In this document: positions 1 to 10,919 of the stretch, in pieces
Position numbering within the stretch: the stretch's first letter is position 1
Layout: every line of letters starts with the position of its first letter
Assembly: GCA_015501595.1 (NCBI GenBank)
Contig: JADNRX010000586.1
Location: forward strand, 1-31,303
DNA length: 31,303 nucleotides
Direction of reading: 5' to 3'
Origin: Hymenopellis radicata
Taxonomy: Eukaryota; Basidiomycota; Agaricomycetes; Agaricales; Physalacriaceae
Translations under genes and position numbers: made by a program
Notes under the pieces: model-generated
The model's input: the letters and a program-made list of their open reading frames with translations, nothing else
Told to the model about the DNA's origin: nothing
Database searches by the model: none

Positions 1-114
1 CCTAGATGCGCTGCTGTACCCTACTGGAAGTCGCCGGAATGGATCTTGACCTTCGGGGATTTAACAGACATCGAAGCAAGACTGCCGAACTCACTAGAGG
101 AGGTGTGCGTCTAG
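1..114 (+). CDS. Possible 3' end of an unidentified gene (partial)
   Basis: Frame 1 is open from the first base to a TAG at 112-114, giving 37 residues that end in LPNSLEEVCV. The residue mix is protein-like (WKSPEWILTFGDLTDIEARL), and such tails occur at the ends of fungal F-box/LRR-like proteins. Too little is present to assign a family. The gene would start to the left of the window. A chance open frame of this length is quite possible, so confidence is low. Confidence 0.25.
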   Translation, partial: PRCAAVPYWKSPEWILTFGDLTDIEARLPNSLEEVCV

Positions 115-2312
115 GGAGCGATTCTAAGTTCAAGGGTTAACTTTGTTTTGTAAGCGATTTATCCAGCTGAGTACTTATAAAGTTCACAAATTGCGGCGCG
201 TTATGATCGTACGGACGTTGAATGGACGACGGATTCGACTTGAACGCACTGGTGATTCGGCACTTGCCGTTAACATACTCTTCTCCTCATTATAGGACAA
301 AGCAAGCTTGTCCGGCGACCGCCATTCTGTGCAGTTTCTCTCGTGCGCTTTTCTGCAACTTCGAGGGTTCTTCTAGTGCCCACCAAATCTCCGCCGTGAC
401 CATATGACTAGACGCATAATCTGATTTCTCTCCTCGTCTTCCAGCGTTTCTCCCTCGCCTTTCCCAGCCCAAATCACTCTCCTCGCTTCCTTCCTTTCGC
501 GCAGCTTGAGGATCTCACGAGGCCCTTCTGGCTCGGCTCTCATGCCACAATTGTAAGAAGCTGGACGAGCCACATGACGCACGATAGCACTTTCACTAAT
601 ATATATCGATATCGTAGAAGAAGGTTCTCTTTACGCCCCACATTAACCACTTCGATTCTCCCGTTTACTGCGCGCGCTGTCTTTTCTACTTGAATTTTTT
701 TCCTCAGTGGCGTGAGAGGACCTTGGCGTGGGTTTCCCAGTAGGTATCCTACCATATAGTGGTGTGGCTTTTTTCTCATATCCACGTGCACCCCCGCATT
801 TACCGGTGTTCAGAGGCAGGTACGTGGCTCAACCCACGCCCACGAACACGACGTAAACTCGGGTGGTCTTCTCGTCGGTTCGGGGGCTTTGCCGCTAGGA
901 CTTTGGCGTTCCTTCGAACCTTATCGTTCCTTCCTAAACGGCTGCACAGGAACCGCTTCTCGGAGCATGAACTTTGCTCACGAGGCTTAAGCTGTGGATC
1001 AATTATGACGCCTCCACATTTGACTTGTGGAAATTGCGTCGACTTGAAGGTAATCCGATAACGTACCCAAGCGCAGTGCGAGCGAAATCGATTTCATTTT
1101 GCCTTTCGCGTTGTATACTGTATCCGAGCGCAACACATGGCGATTAGGTCCACCAAAAACTTGTGGCGTTTGGTATCTCATATGTCTATTTGCAGTCTAA
1201 AGGCTTGCATGTGAATTCACGTCGGAGGGCGTTACCCCGGAAGAGCAATCTGGAGAATCGAACGGTCTGCGAAGTAGTGCTTCGACGTCGACTCTTTTAT
1301 CGTGGTCTCGGGTACACTAGAACGGAAATCCTGGTTCTCATCCTACAGTGCTAAACCTGCCATCTAGCCCATCATCGCGTACATGAAAGCCATTTATCCA
1401 GAAGTCTGCCGAGTATCACGGCCACATGTTATGTTAGGTCCCGACGTAAACGACTCGGACTCTTTCAGTTCCCACAAGGCTAGACTGCGTACACTGACTG
1501 TTCCTCGTTCAACAGTCGATTCAGTTGCGGTACTGAATAACGCTTCTGTCATTGTTCCGACGAATCGGTATCATAGGATTTCGTTGTTTAGAGGGAGTTT
1601 GTACGCGTAGAAGGAGTGTGGCGAAGTAACAATTGGAGCAAGAACCACAGAACAGCTAGAATCGACGCGACACCTAAGTAGGGAAGGAAGCAATGCTTTA
1701 ATACGGCTGTGTGGCATGTCGAAGCAACACGTCTGCTGGACATTAATCCACGCGCTTTACCATATTGGGATACAAGTTCACTCGAGTATTTGAAGCATAG
1801 CGAAAGGGACCGGTATTCGTGGAACGGAAGCGCAAGAGATGCAAAGAGATGAAACCAAGATGTGATTCTTAGGCAAAGTCCGCCGATACACTAGGCGTAA
1901 ATCGTCGTCGAAGGGGCGGAGGTATTGGAAAGAACTACAAGCACCACGTCAAAGTACAAGTCGTAATTTACTAAGATTGAAGCTCCGGTGTGAATTTTCT
2001 GTTACTATAATTCACGCAGTGTGCTTATGGGCGCGTCTAGTAAGACTCTGAGCAAATAAGTGTTCAAATGGTACTGCACATTGTTTATTCTTCAGTACTC
2101 TACGCGACAAAACTATGTTACTTCTTCAAGTCCAAAAAAACAGCAAAAAGAGATGAGCGAGATGATATAAAACACGGAGGAGATTTTGCTAAAAGACATG
2201 CAAGATATGAGGATGTGTGCGTATGATACAAAATGACAAGCGATGATGGATGCGGCAGACGAGTCGACGAGATTCATAACAGGGTCATAACCATAGCGCA
2301 TAAACGACATAC
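115..2312. other. Intergenic stretch, no gene identified
   Basis: Only short open frames (about 100 codons or fewer) occur on either strand, and none shows a motif I recognise or splices convincingly to a neighbour. The right end is the 3' flank of SSN6, which stops at 2313-2315 on the minus strand. I see no RNA gene or clear repeat here. Confidence 0.5.
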
Positions 2313-5300
2313 TTAAGACGAAGGTTCCTTCTTCTCAACAGCAGCAGGAGGCGACGGCGTCTTCTTCGGAGGCGAGCCCCTCATTCCATTTCTCGGCGAT
2401 TCCATCCTCTCGTCCCGCTCAGGCTCAGGACTCGAGAGCGTGGCGATGGGCGGAAGGGCGATCCCAGCTCCCCGACGCCAATCGGCCGTGGATGGGGAGG
2501 GAGCGCCACAGCAGACAACGGCGGCGGGCTCGTCTGTGGACTGCGAGACGTCGGTTGTTGCCTGAACGGAATGGGAGACGGTCTGGACGAGGCGCTGCCG
2601 TATCTCAACTCGCGAACGCTTTGCGTCTGACATTTCATCAAAGCCCGGCTGAGAGGACGTTTGTTGGAGAGAGCGGGAGAGACGTGGCTGCGAGTAGAAG
2701 AGACGGAATCGCGGTGCGAAGGATGAGGGCGGGGAGAAGGATCACTGTGACGACTACCAGCAGGCGAACGCTCTGGGGCGCGATAGCCGTTGCTCGGTCC
2801 ACTTTGAGCAAGACCCATCAATGTCTCTGCGACACCCTCGTCGTAGTCTTCGTCGATGTTGCGGCGAGGAGCACCGCTCGTTGGCGAAGGCTGAACACTG
2901 CGGTTTGACGATCCCGATCCATTTGAGCTAGCAGGACCAGGAGAGGCGCCCTTGGAGTACGCCGACCGATAAGAAGCATTCATGGGCAAGCCAGGACGCG
3001 CAGAACTAGGCGTCTCGCTGCCTTCCTCCCTTGACATCCGGCCAGAAGGGCGCTTTCTCTTCGCCTCAGCGCTTCGTCTCCGCCTATCGTCACCAGGATG
3101 AGGGCTCTCCGAGCTTCGGCTACTGAGCGGCGCAGGTGCCTCGAACCTACGCTCTTCCAACGCTCGCCGCTCCTCAAGCACCCTCCGTTCGTCCATCGCA
3201 CGTCGCTCCTCCAATCCTCGTCTCTCCTCCGGGCTAAACTCAGCGGGCTGCAAGCCCATGCGCTGAGGTCGTTCATCTCTCAGCGGACGTCGCATATCAT
3301 CCCCATGTCCCAAATCAAACGGGAAGTCACGAACCCTCTCTGGATCACCGCGATACCGCCGAACCTCCTCAGGCATAGGATGATCCTCGTGTCGCGCATC
3401 GTACCTCGAAGATGTAGAAGCGGCAGGCGACGTGCGACCCGTAGGGATACCAGGAAGCTTCTCCCCGCGGTAACGCGAAGACGAGGACGGGTGAGCAGAT
3501 CGTGGAGACGTTTCCGGAGGAGTTGGTCCACGGATAGAGCCCGGACCTGGCGAGCGAGTCGGGTAAGGAGGGGGATATCCCCCAGGTATTCACCGCCACT
3601 GTGTCGCGCGCCGCGAGAACTCCGAGCATCCCAGTCCCTAACATGCTCTGGATTAGGACGGCGATCCCATGCACCCTCGCTTTCAACCGGCCGCGGCGTT
3701 GGTTCGTGCATAGGATACGATCTTGGACTGCGTTGCACAGCCGAAGGATGCCCGGGTCCATTGTTCATAGGCGGCGCCTTGCACCGGCTGAACCAGGGAA
3801 TGGTGGGAATGGGGGTGGAGGCGAGCGCGCACGCGCTGGAGACATGGAACGCGTCGCGCTGCTATGCGGACGCGGCGGGCCACGCGTGAAATAGCTCTCG
3901 TGGTGTCCGTTGCGCGCCTCTTCTGGAACAGGTGATGAAGGAGTAGACTCTGGTGGCCGAGCGGCCCCGACCACTCTCGCGCGACAAGTCTCGGACATGA
4001 CCCGGGCGGTCAATTTCCATGGGGGCAAGCGGGGGATGAGAGGGCATACGGACTCATCGATGATGACGGGAGGAGGCGGTCGACCACCGAATGGCGGGGT
4101 AGATCTTCCAGCACCAACATGAGATGGCGGAGCAGTGAGATGTCGCCAGGTCCTCGAGACTCGGTTCGGAACGAAGGACGAGATCCACCAGGCTGTAACA
4201 GCAATGGAGCGCCGTTCAAGCCGAAGGCGGAACAACAGCACTCGCATACGCAGTTGGATGGACATCCTGCGGCCCGGGGGCTGCAGGCAATTGTCCGCCG
4301 GTCTGCTGAGCTGTTTTCAACAGCTGCAGACGTTGCGAGATCACCGTATTCGACGGATCCAGCTCGCTGGCACGGTGATACGCGTCGATAGCGTCCGATA
4401 TCTGATTGTTGCAGCTTTCGTAGAGGCTGCCGAGGTCGAACCACACTTCGGAGATGTAAGGGTTGATTCGAATTGCGCGTGAGTATGCGTCGAGAGCATC
4501 TCGGAACTGATTGATCTGGAAGTACAGGACACCAATTGAACACCAGAACGTGGGGTTCCGTCCATCGCGATAGACAGCTTGTTGATATGCTTCGTACGCC
4601 TTGTTGTATTTTTGGCCAGCCATATACGCTCGCCCAAGGAGGTACCAACTCTGCGCATCAGATGAGTCTAATTAAGTGGATCAGTTCCTGTCAAGACGCA
4701 ACTGGATGAATTGACAACATACCAGCTTCGAGACTCTTGGTCAAATACTGAATTGCGAGATCCTGATTTTGAAATGAAGAGCCGTCCTGATGATATAGCC
4801 ACCCAAGCTGTTGCAAGACCTTGGCATGACCGGGATTATCTGCGACCACGCGTTCGTACGCGTCCTTCGCTCTGACGTACTTCACGCAGTCAGCACCGCT
4901 AATCAAATGTCGAGAAAATGACGCGGGTCTTACATCTTTCTGTTGTTCGTAGACGTGGCCGATCTGGAACCATATGTCGGCGTGCGCAAGGGGATTGGGT
5001 GGGTTTCGGAGAATACGATCGAAGCACTTGAGGCTCTCGTCGTACTTGCTCTGCTGCTTGTAGATGATACCCAAACGGAAGAGGATTTCGTTGGCTTTAT
5101 CAAAGTCTAGATCTTTCAGAATCAATTATAAATCGAACTCTCGTTTACTGTCAAGAAAAGTAAACACACCTTGGTCCATCCTCAAGACCGAAGAAAACGC
5201 TTCTTCGCATGGTCCAATGACCCATATCGGTCATAGAGGATACCGATGCCGTACCAGAGTTTGGGATCTTCCTAGATGCGAAAGGTGTCAAAAATAGCAG

Positions 5301-6089
5301 GCTGTTGTGACAGCGAAGAAGACTTGCCTTGGGATTTGGTAACAGGTACAGCGCCTGTTGGTATGCGGAGTAAGCCTTTTGGAGGTCATCCTGCATCAGA
5401 TAGCAGTGGCCTAAGAGAACGGAACGGCGATTAATACTAGACTAGAAGCGGTGGATAGGCGGATACGGACCTAGTGCACTCCAAACTTCGCCGTTCTCTT
5501 CCTGGAGAGAAAGCACGCGTTGAAAGAACTCGACGGCCTGTAAAGAGAAGAGCGTGAGCACGTCATTGCTGTGATTAGAAAGGTGCCGAATGGGGCACGC
5601 GGACCGCGGATATGTCGGTGGATCTGAACAGCTTCCGTTGCTTACCTTGGGATAGTTCTCCTTGATCCGGGCAATGCCTGCGACTTGTGTAAGTCCGGAA
5701 AGGGACGTCGGGTTGTGCCGCAGTGCATTCTCATACGCCGAGAGCGCGTGTTCCAGGTCGCCCATCTGCTCAGCCACTCTCCCTGATCGCGGTCTTTAGT
5801 TTGGGTAAATACGCTCAATCGGGGAATAAGACATACCAATCAGAAGCCAGGTTGACTCATTTGCGGTGGCCAATTTCTGGACGATGGTGGTGGGCGCCGC
5901 GACGCCGTTTGACGTCGTAGGTGAGACAATGGTGCTCGATGCTGGTGGTGGCGCAGTAGTGACGGGCCCGTTGCCGTTGAGGTGTGGCGTATGGTGCAGG
6001 CTGTGGGCGTGTGCGTGGCCCGGCAGTGGAGACGGGTCGTGCATACGCACGTCCCGGTCCTGATGGCGGGGCAGATTGCGCAGGGACAT
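2313..6089 (-). CDS. SSN6: Ssn6/Cyc8 TPR transcriptional co-repressor, frame-broken in this assembly
   Basis: General co-repressor that partners Tup1 in the nucleus and is recruited by DNA-binding repressors. The inferred exons on the minus strand are 6089-5837, 5782-5646, 5537-5471, 5410-5328, 5271-5170, 5112-4934, 4879-4723 and 4667-2313, about 1,110 codons. Exons 1-8 encode tandem TPRs with diagnostic strings such as ESTWLLIG, LWYGIGILYDRYGSLDHA, NEILFRLGIIYKQQ, QSWYLLGRAYMAGQKYNKAY and IRINPYISEVWFDLGSLYES. A long Pro/Ser/Arg-rich tail follows, with an acidic NIDEDYDEGVAETLMGLAQS block. The start (MSLRNLP) is the first ATG in frame with the TPR exons, about 100 bp below a TATA-like run. 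Intron 4 is GC-AG. The frame breaks after SLDHA (about 5206-5207) and again near 4218, 4140, 4045, 3965, 3800, 3580, 2648, 2610 and 2480, while homology resumes in another frame each time. Family assignment is very secure; intactness is not. Confidence 0.93.
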
Positions 6090-6187
6090 GGCTGGACGTC
6101 GAGGACGACGGCGAGCACGCAGACGGCAAGATGGGAGCAGGAATGTGGGAGAAGAGGGGCAAAAGGGTGCACGGTACAACGGCGTTC

Positions 6188-6201
6188 TGATATATATAAG
6201 A
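6188..6201 (-). promoter_or_regulatory. TATA-like element upstream of SSN6
   Basis: The minus strand reads CTTATATATATCAG about 100 bp before the SSN6 ATG at 6089. Position and composition fit a core promoter TATA box. This is inferred from sequence only. Confidence 0.35.
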
Positions 6202-6338
6202 CGCGGGTTCAACAACCGGCCCCTCGCACGATCATGGCGATCAACAGAAGCCAAGATGCCATCTGCGATCCATCTCGGGTCGCTCAACGTCAGGGAAGCC
6301 CTGATGGCAATATGCAAATACCCGTTGAAATCATTCGT

Positions 6339-6719
6339 AATACAGCGCCTTGCAATGAAATGTGCACTCTCCCCAGTTTGTTCCGCTCAGGATTTCTGCT
6401 TAGGGTTGGACATCGGACCCTGTACAAGTATCCTAATTAGGAAATAAATCTCGTTCGGTCATGCCTCGGTGATACGACCAAACCGTCAACGCGACCGCAT
6501 CCACTCTAGAAGTGTACTTTCTTCTCAAGTTATTTGCAGTGTTCTCTTGCCACTAATTTGGCACGCTCTACCTACAAGGCGTGCGAGAATAGAGGCAAGA
6601 TTCAAACGAGATTCGAATTAGTAACTAGGATATGCGTACAGGGTCTACCCAACCCTAAGCAGAGTTCCTGAGCGGAGCAAACTGCGGAGACTGCACATTT
6701 CTTTGCAAGGTGCTGTATT
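6339..6719. repeat. Large imperfect inverted repeat (fold-back/MITE-like)
   Basis: The left arm (about 6339-6473) and right arm (about 6590-6719) are reverse complements at clearly high but imperfect identity, with a loop of roughly 115 bp. Shared tracts include AATACAGC, GCTTAGGGTTGG, TCCGCTCAGGA, and AATCTCGTT with TGCCTC near the inner end. Small open frames in the arms are mirror copies of each other (CSAQDFCLGL and CSAQELCLGL). No target-site duplication is obvious. It lies about 250 bp upstream of the SSN6 start, so it may be a non-autonomous transposon inserted in that promoter region. Confidence 0.65.
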
Positions 6720-8099
6720 TGAGGCAAGAGTGGCCATATGTACACTAGAAACCCTACTACTTTGGGCCTACGCTCTCGGCTCAGCGCCACGCCCTAGGAT
6801 CCGTACAAGAAGAGCTGTCTTTCCGTCGTGAGGATCACTTTAAAGTCTTCGATTCGTTCCGCAGATTGCCGTCTCAACATATCACACGTCAACCAATCTC
6901 GGATGCTCTGCGCCTTCCTATTCGGGACCTCAGGGTCGCGACGTAATTCCCCAATATATCAAGGCACATTATTATCTTATCGCGCGCTTCTTTGATCGAT
7001 CATGTGCTGTCCAAACGTGGAAACGTCCATTTACGGCGGCACCGTTGCCAAGCACCCTCTTGACGCTTCGATCATCTCGTCCTCCTTCAAGCCGTCCTTT
7101 TCCAACAACGTACACTGTCCGTATGACCTCCTCACTTTCGGTCCGCCTTGCTTCCGACCCTAGTTGTACTAAATGTAAAGCCTTCCTTTTACCTTTCGCC
7201 TACATGCGGTCCATTTCTCAACGGCCTCACCATTTGCCTTTGCGAAGCATTACCCTAGTTCCCATCCTTACTCCGCCTGGTCCGCCTCAATAAGATTCGT
7301 GTGACATCTGCATTCGTTCCTATTCAGGGATTTGTCTAAGGTCTTGAATGGTGTCATCGGGGGCTTTATTTCGTCCCTCAGACTGCGCCCCTCGCGCGGG
7401 CAAACCATGCATCGCACGAGGATCTGCTGTCAATACTCGTCGCCACAAATAGGCGTGCATCACACGCGAGCCCGTCTCGCCTCAGTACCGAGTACCATTT
7501 TACCGCCGCCCACATCGTGGGCAATGTCAGCATCTGCGCATCACAACTGAATCGTTTTGTGTCGGAGGCTGTCTGGTTAGTTCTTCCCCACGTCTCGCAT
7601 GGACATGCAGATCAAACTCCTGATGACATACTTTTTTCTCGGAATGGAAGCAAATTGAGCCTGGGTACTCCGAAAGCACAGGATCCACTCGGCCCGAATC
7701 CGCGTCTAATAGAAATCGTGCCACACACGCGAACCTTCTCCTACCTCCGCAATCGATTACCACGGAGCATATGATGATGTGGGATGTGGGCCAGTTCATT
7801 CTTCCGATTGACATCACGACCGCACAGCACGTAAATATAGCTAGCTGTCTTTGCTAACGCGGTGATACCCTCCGTCAAAGCCTTATGTGCGTTGTTAACA
7901 GCCTCTCGTTAAGTAGTCGTGGCAGGCAGGCATATGACCATGTACACAACCCCTCTTCGAAGCTTGGACCCTCGTAAACTAAGGCCCATTTGATACGTTG
8001 CCGCTGTCACTCTTCCTGAGCCTGAACAGAAAGGGAGAGAAAGGGTGCGGATGCTCTTGGTGAGTTCTTGGTGTCTCAATTTCATCTGGAGTAACATTA
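6720..8099. other. Intergenic stretch, no gene identified
   Basis: Several open frames of 60-96 codons occur on both strands, but none has recognisable motifs or good splice partners. I see no RNA gene. The right edge is the left terminal repeat of the element at 8100-8437. Confidence 0.45.
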
Positions 8100-8437
8100 G
8101 AGAATTTTCGTAGCGCCCGGATTTACTTCGGAAGCCAATTTTTGTTTCGTCCCAAGCAAAAATTTGGTCTTGACCTGATTCGGACAGTCCCAAACGAGAA
8201 CATGTCTGCTCAGCGGGGGTGGCTTGCTTGAATTTCTTCAACTTGGCAGACAATTTTATAATGCTATTCCAACACTGAATCCGGAAGTTGAGGGGAGGAG
8301 GACTACATACGACTGAAGAACATCGAACTTTTGTTGGCCAGCGCTGATGTCACTTGTCCGAAATAGGTAACCGAATCCAATCAAAAATTGATTGACGACA
8401 GCCAAGCAAATATTTGAAACGCGCTACGAAAATTCTC
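8100..8437. mobile_element. MITE-like element with TA target duplication (Tc1/mariner-like)
   Basis: The 17-bp ends GAGAATTTTCGTAGCGC (8100-8116) and their exact reverse complement (8421-8437) are each bounded outside by TA (8098-8099 and 8438-8439), the hallmark of Tc1/mariner-type insertion. Similarity between the arms continues imperfectly inward (CAATTTTTG, GATTCGG). At 338 bp it cannot encode a transposase, so it would depend on one in trans. A 114-codon minus-strand open frame that partly overlaps it has no recognisable motif. The element sits about 230 bp upstream of the SERF gene. Superfamily assignment rests only on the TA flanks. Confidence 0.72.
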
Positions 8438-8671
8438 TATTGAGTCTTTTTGAATTTCACTGTAGGTCTAGCCTCCTTTACGACAGAAAAGCCGGTGCGC
8501 GCACGACAAAGTCAACAAGTCCCTGAGTCTCAGAGTTGCCGGAGCGGAAGATCAGAAAATGAATCATCTCAGATCTCTTCGGAATGGAATGAAGACGCGT
8601 TTCGAGCTCCGCTTGAAATGCAGAGGAAATCGTGACGATGTGACGCGTGACGGCTTTGACCACGACGAACG

Positions 8672-9026
8672 ATGACACGTACGTCGCTCATTCCGTCTCT
8701 TCCTCCTTTGCTTTACATTTATACAGCAGCTAGGCGGAAACCAGAGAGAACAAGATCGCGCTAAGGCGGCGAAGAAGGCGGCGGCTAACGCCAAGAAGCC
8801 AAAGGAGAGTGCAGCGACCTTGGCAAAGAGAAAAGAGGCGTAAGTATCTAGTCTAGATTTGTGCGTGGAATGCAAATTGATTTACACCGTCATAGCGATG
8901 CCGAAATATTGAGAGCGAAACAGAAGGTACCGCTCTCTCTGGTCCGACGATGGATTGCTGATCCCGCATTTATAGAAGAAGGAGGAGGAGAAAGCCGCCG
9001 CAGGAGCAGCGAGTACACCTAAATGA
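8672..9026 (+). CDS. SERF/4F5 family small charged protein
   Basis: The inferred 64-residue protein has four exons: 8672-8678, 8734-8839, 8896-8926 and 8976-9026. It begins MTRGNQREQDRAKAAKKA, the SERF (4F5) signature, and continues with LAKRKEADAEILRAKQ, matching the second conserved block. The tail is KKEEEKAAAGAASTPK. SERF proteins are small, disordered, RNA-binding and nucleolar, and animal members promote amyloid nucleation; the role in fungi is little known. The first coding exon is only 7 nt (ATGACAC) and completes its Arg codon across the intron, as in the conserved TRGNQRE start. All phases close exactly at TGA 9024-9026. The identity is strong despite the length. Confidence 0.88.
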
Positions 9027-10304
9027 CATTGGCGCACATCCGTCCATCCCTTCTCGATATCATTCTGTCTTTACTTATTTGGGCCGGCTGTCGAACTTAG
9101 ACTAGATGTATGGAACGGAGTGCGATGATGGCGTGCCTTCCACGACGTTGACGGACGGTTTCGTGTCAAGCCAACATTAATGACGTTTTCGCGAGTCCAT
9201 AGCTACCATCCATCCGCATCTCTCGCTTCTTGTTCATAATACAGTATGTTGATGTGATTGTGGGTTTCTTCCTAAAGACCGAGTCACCCTGGCCGACCTC
9301 CGACCTCAACGTTACGGAGACAATCAAGATCAAGATGGGGGGAATCAGGAAAGGGCAAGGGAGTAGCCGAAATAGGAACAAAACACAAGGAGTTCGTCAA
9401 TTGTATTGCACGCGTTCGCAGAAGCTAGACACCTGGTTGGCGAAGAAGGTTCTAGGGACGACGGCCAGAGAAACACGGAAGGACCTCCTAAAGGGCGTCA
9501 GAAGGAGTTGCCTCGGGAAATCCGTACCCTGTGTACACGTCCGAATTATATTGTGTATTCTAGTGGGGATGCAAAGGCTAATCCTCTTAAATCACGGTGG
9601 AACCCCGATCCCCATCCGTGCTGTCATCAGCACGAGGAGCGCAGCATACGTGGCGCCGCGCGTAACCGCTGAATAGCCCACGCTCGCTCCGATCCTGTCC
9701 AGTTGTCCACTTTGCGTGATTCCCCGCGCGAAGAAGGCCCTGGATCAAGATCCCGCTCTGGGCCTGTGCCAGCGTGGCCACTAAATGAATCCTCAAGGGG
9801 CACGAGAACCCTGCATTCGCTTGCAATTGACATCCACCGATCAGAAGTTTCCGAAGGAGTGGAAACAGAAAACAAGCACGTCGCGAATGGGTGATGATGA
9901 CGGCTGACGCACGCCTGACGGAAACCCGGTCCCATCTTCGAACATGTCAACGGACTCGGATTCAATCACTGCTGACTGACATGTTCCCCCGGTTCCCCAA
10001 TGGGCTGCGTGGGTGATTTTCGCTAGGACGTTTATAAAGATGCGTGATGGGATTTTGATTTCGACGCCCCGTCGGCATATTCTCTGCCCAGTTTGAGTAT
10101 CGCATGACTGGCCTACGGGCTCAGATCACACGTGTATATGACGGTCTTCCGAGATGCGAACAACTCACTCACCAACATGAAAGGCTCGTGTTCATAAACT
10201 CTATAGGTAGCAGGCTCCCTACCGCCGCCATCTGAGAACGAAATAGATTCAAGTCTGAAAGTTTATTATCCATATGGCGTAGAACTTAAACGATGAGAAG
10301 ATGA
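9027..10304. other. Intergenic stretch, no gene identified
   Basis: This holds the SERF 3' flank and then unassigned DNA. The largest open frame (9230-9676, +, 148 codons) is overlapped by others on the opposite strand and shows no domain, signal peptide or splice-consistent extension. I see no repeats or RNA genes. Confidence 0.45.
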
Positions 10305-10545
10305 AGGCACTCACAATACCAACTTTATCCTCCTCTCCTCCGCGCTTCTTCGGTCGATAGCCTTCCCGGCTGGGGTAGCGCAGGAGTAAGGTAATCCCCG
10401 CAGTGATGCGCTGGGAACGGATTGCGCGGATGTAAAGAGTGCGATAGGCAACTAGCGGGTGGCGTCGACGATTGATGTCGACGACGGTAGCAAGACACCA
10501 AGACGTTGATGAACAAGGTTAGACGCGGCCTACTTCCCGATGTAG
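10305..10545 (-). pseudogene. Decayed partial copy of the BRL1/BRR6 3' end
   Basis: The minus-strand frame reads RLTLFINVLVSCYRRRH, then CGDYLTPALP, then a basic RRR/GG tail. This parallels the end of BRL1 at 12149-12414 (FLTVFINALLSLYRAR, GGYLSPAPTP, TRRRRLEGG). The last blocks need a frame change, and the second half of TM2 is retained while the first half is missing. Upstream, an AG followed by GCC recalls the acceptor of the BRL1 last exon. The preceding cysteine domain is not found. It has the same orientation as BRL1, about 1.6 kb away. It could instead be the last exon of a diverged paralogue. Confidence 0.5.
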
Positions 10546-10919
10546 GAAATCAGTGACGCTCGACCAAGATAAGATTAGGACAGGTAGACTACGAACGATG
10601 TGTGGCAATTAATAGGCTCGGTCCCGATCCGTAAGTTGCCGGATCTTAGTTCTCTAGCTAGTTCAAACGGTGACGGGGACTAAATATTGGGGTCATACTA
10701 AACCGGCGCTACCTTTGAAAATGAAAAGCTTCGCGGACACTTTGTTAGCGCATCCCCACAGTGCAAGTTCACGAAATTAATTGCGCCACTAGATCATTGA
10801 ATACACTGAACATGAAACTGGAATGAGTGACGTGGTGGCGTACGGAGAGAGCGCCTACCTTTACTGTTTCAAGAAACTGGGTGTGCTATGCCTATCACAG
10901 GCAGGCAGCTGAGCCTCAA

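Noticed and set aside
2492..3889. Long plus-strand open frames opposite the SSN6 tail
   Set aside because: They are antisense shadows of the GC-rich, Pro/Ser/Arg-coding SSN6 sequence, which has clear family homology on the minus strand.
5866..6447. Plus-strand frames over the start of SSN6
   Set aside because: They overlap exon 1 of SSN6 and part of the inverted repeat and have no recognisable motif.
7909..8253. 114-codon minus frame as a gene
   Set aside because: It runs across the border of the TA-flanked element, has no known motif and no splice partner.
9230..9965. Overlapping 112-148 codon frames on both strands
   Set aside because: They conflict with each other and show no domain, composition or splice support.
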